DNA from: Pirellulaceae bacterium
Lineage (GTDB): Bacteria > Planctomycetota > Planctomycetia > Pirellulales > Pirellulaceae
Length of the DNA: 63,290 nt
Reading direction: 5' to 3'
NCBI GenBank assembly: GCA_029243025.1
Contig: JAQWSU010000020.1
Location: forward strand, 1-63,290
The number at the start of each line of letters is the position of its first letter. The first letter of the stretch is position 1. A model generated the notes under the pieces. That model had not been told where the DNA came from. It worked only from the letters and a program-made list of their open reading frames with translations, and did no database searches. Below, one piece after another: positions 63,201-63,290 of the stretch. A program made the translations under genes and the position numbers.

Positions 63201-63290
63201 GAGCAGCTGGAAAATCACTTGTATCAGCGGACTCCGGTCTCGATGACGCTCCGGAGCCAATTCTTCTACCAAACGTTCGACAGGTAGCGA
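60264..63290 (-). CDS. NRPS terminal module, threonine-type adenylation domain with PCP and thioesterase (N-terminus clipped)
   Basis: 1008 codons are visible; the frame is open to the right window edge, where LPVERLVEELAPERHRDRSP marks the C-terminal part of a condensation domain. The A domain (about residues 130-640 of the visible part) has VIYTSGTTGVPKGVL, YGITETTVHV and ANGKIDRG; its pocket, aligned by eye to GrsA, reads DFWNIGMVHK, the classic threonine code. PCP site is LGGHSLLTPK. TE has S in GGWSFGG and H in PGDHYTML. The true start, and any earlier modules, lie outside the window. Stop at 60264; mbtH and the second NRPS follow on the same strand. Confidence 0.93.
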   Translation of the reverse strand, partial: SLPVERLVEELAPERHRDRSPLIQVIFQLLDYEDQNLALHELEVEKRLGCSDLTRFDLEFHLWRQPSGLRGTIVYSSDLFDSDRIERLVGHWNVLLESILADPDQAISRLSLLPDWERQQLLADWNGVAIASTDEECLSDLFEQQVERTPDAVAVVWEDQKLTYRELNERSNQLAHRLIGDGVTPGELVGLYIERSLDLIIGLLGIVKAGSTFVPFDTSSPTARNAGIIRDGGLRVIVTRNSESQKLQAPDARLVCLDGERSQISAESVENPKLQRSSDGVAYVIYTSGTTGVPKGVLVKHASLIQLFRSTQELYNFNADDVWTFFHSIAFDFSMWEVWGALLYGGRLVVVPFDVSRSPEAFSQLIEDERVTVLNQTPSAFFQLKGTRESIDVDRHNSLRHVIFGGESLDVQRLRPWLECHTNQQAQFTNMYGITETTVHVTYHVLSRHDLDQSTNAVIGRPIPGYQIYVLDAERQPVPIGVPGELHVGGAGLAQGYLNQEKLTAERFVDAPFENATGTRLYRSGDRCRWREDGVLEYLGRTDRQVKLRGFRIELEEIEGVLHQHPDISHAAVICFKDRHDDQRLVAYCQSHNKRNLLVTDLRNYLVSHLPSYMVPSDFVIVDRFSLNANGKIDRGTLLPPKREKWINKSEEPQGKIEQRLAADWCEILGIMKIGRHDDFFSLGGHSLLTPKLITKISKWAGATPVVADLYNKPTIAMFAELIKTDGGEVDSAVSNDLNSVRVPLQIGKTSKRPLYFVATATGAVQTFIPLVKGLHKDENVYGLTHPGVNDDRLITLSVEQLAEHYCSVIRQSQPRGPYLIGGWSFGGLVAYKVAQRLRAIGEEVPLCFLIDTHIAAKGVRIPSQQAILLAYLREFRIPHEKILECLKASQDFSFNEKIRFIHQRLRDAKLLADRLPVGTFSRHFDIYQQSLRGQCSYCPQENYPGKIAFVQPINRVQELNPVPHWRQLCSNELDHFEVPGDHYTMLQEPHVEHLTSVLESILQGLEI

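Noticed and set aside
1-63290. tRNA, rRNA, CRISPR arrays and insertion sequences
   Set aside because: No cloverleaf or rRNA-like stretch, no regularly spaced repeats, and no intact transposase frame with terminal inverted repeats was seen by reading; a covariance-model scan could still find small RNAs.

Overview
The window looks like a chromosome segment of a planctomycete, probably related to the Pirellulaceae/Rhodopirellula group. This is inferred, not proven. It rests on the clipped PEP-CTERM protein end, a secreted formylglycine sulfatase, a DUF4280 PAAR-like protein, a HEAT-repeat exported protein, very large single-pass membrane proteins, small PDZ proteins, and weak or absent Shine-Dalgarno sites before many genes. 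No rRNA, tRNA, CRISPR array or intact transposase was seen.

Left part (1-5.2 kb): the end of a PEP-CTERM protein with a good terminator, a fused glycosyltransferase/radical SAM-SPASM protein, an exported PDZ protein, then about 1.4 kb of non-coding DNA with decayed coding remnants and one copy of a dispersed relict repeat.

Centre (5.2-33.4 kb): a type VI secretion (T6SS) locus. In order it holds tssA, a divergent giant membrane protein, tssK-tssL, a shortened TssM-like gene, a second giant membrane protein with a VWA domain, tssB, two tssC paralogues, tssE-tssF-tssG, hcp and vgrG. On the opposite strand follow a frameshifted effector-like gene and a DUF4280 PAAR-like tip gene. Two points stand out. 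The TssM-like protein stops just after its third membrane helix, so it lacks the periplasmic half. The two giants each begin with a membrane anchor and a caspase-like domain that has lost its catalytic residues. I infer that the giants take the place of the TssM periplasmic part (and perhaps TssJ) in the envelope complex. No clpV/tssH and no tssJ is present in the window.

Middle right (33.5-39.1 kb): an outer-membrane-barrel-like protein with a HEAT-repeat protein, an unrecognised 353-residue protein, and a decayed VWA lipoprotein.

Right part (39.2-63.3 kb): secondary-metabolite genes. A sulfotransferase lies downstream of a 2654-residue PKS-NRPS hybrid (KS-AT-ACP-KR-C-A-PCP-TE; the A domain reads like a valine code). 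A divergent sulfatase and a polytopic membrane protein follow. Then comes a minus-strand set: an NRPS with a threonine-type A domain and TE (clipped by the window edge), MbtH, a second NRPS with only half a C domain and an aberrant A-domain pocket, a PPM-type methyltransferase and an FAD-linked oxidase. The sulfotransferase and tailoring enzymes probably decorate the peptide/polyketide products.

At least three genes in accessory positions carry a single frameshift. They may be true decay or indel errors in the assembly.
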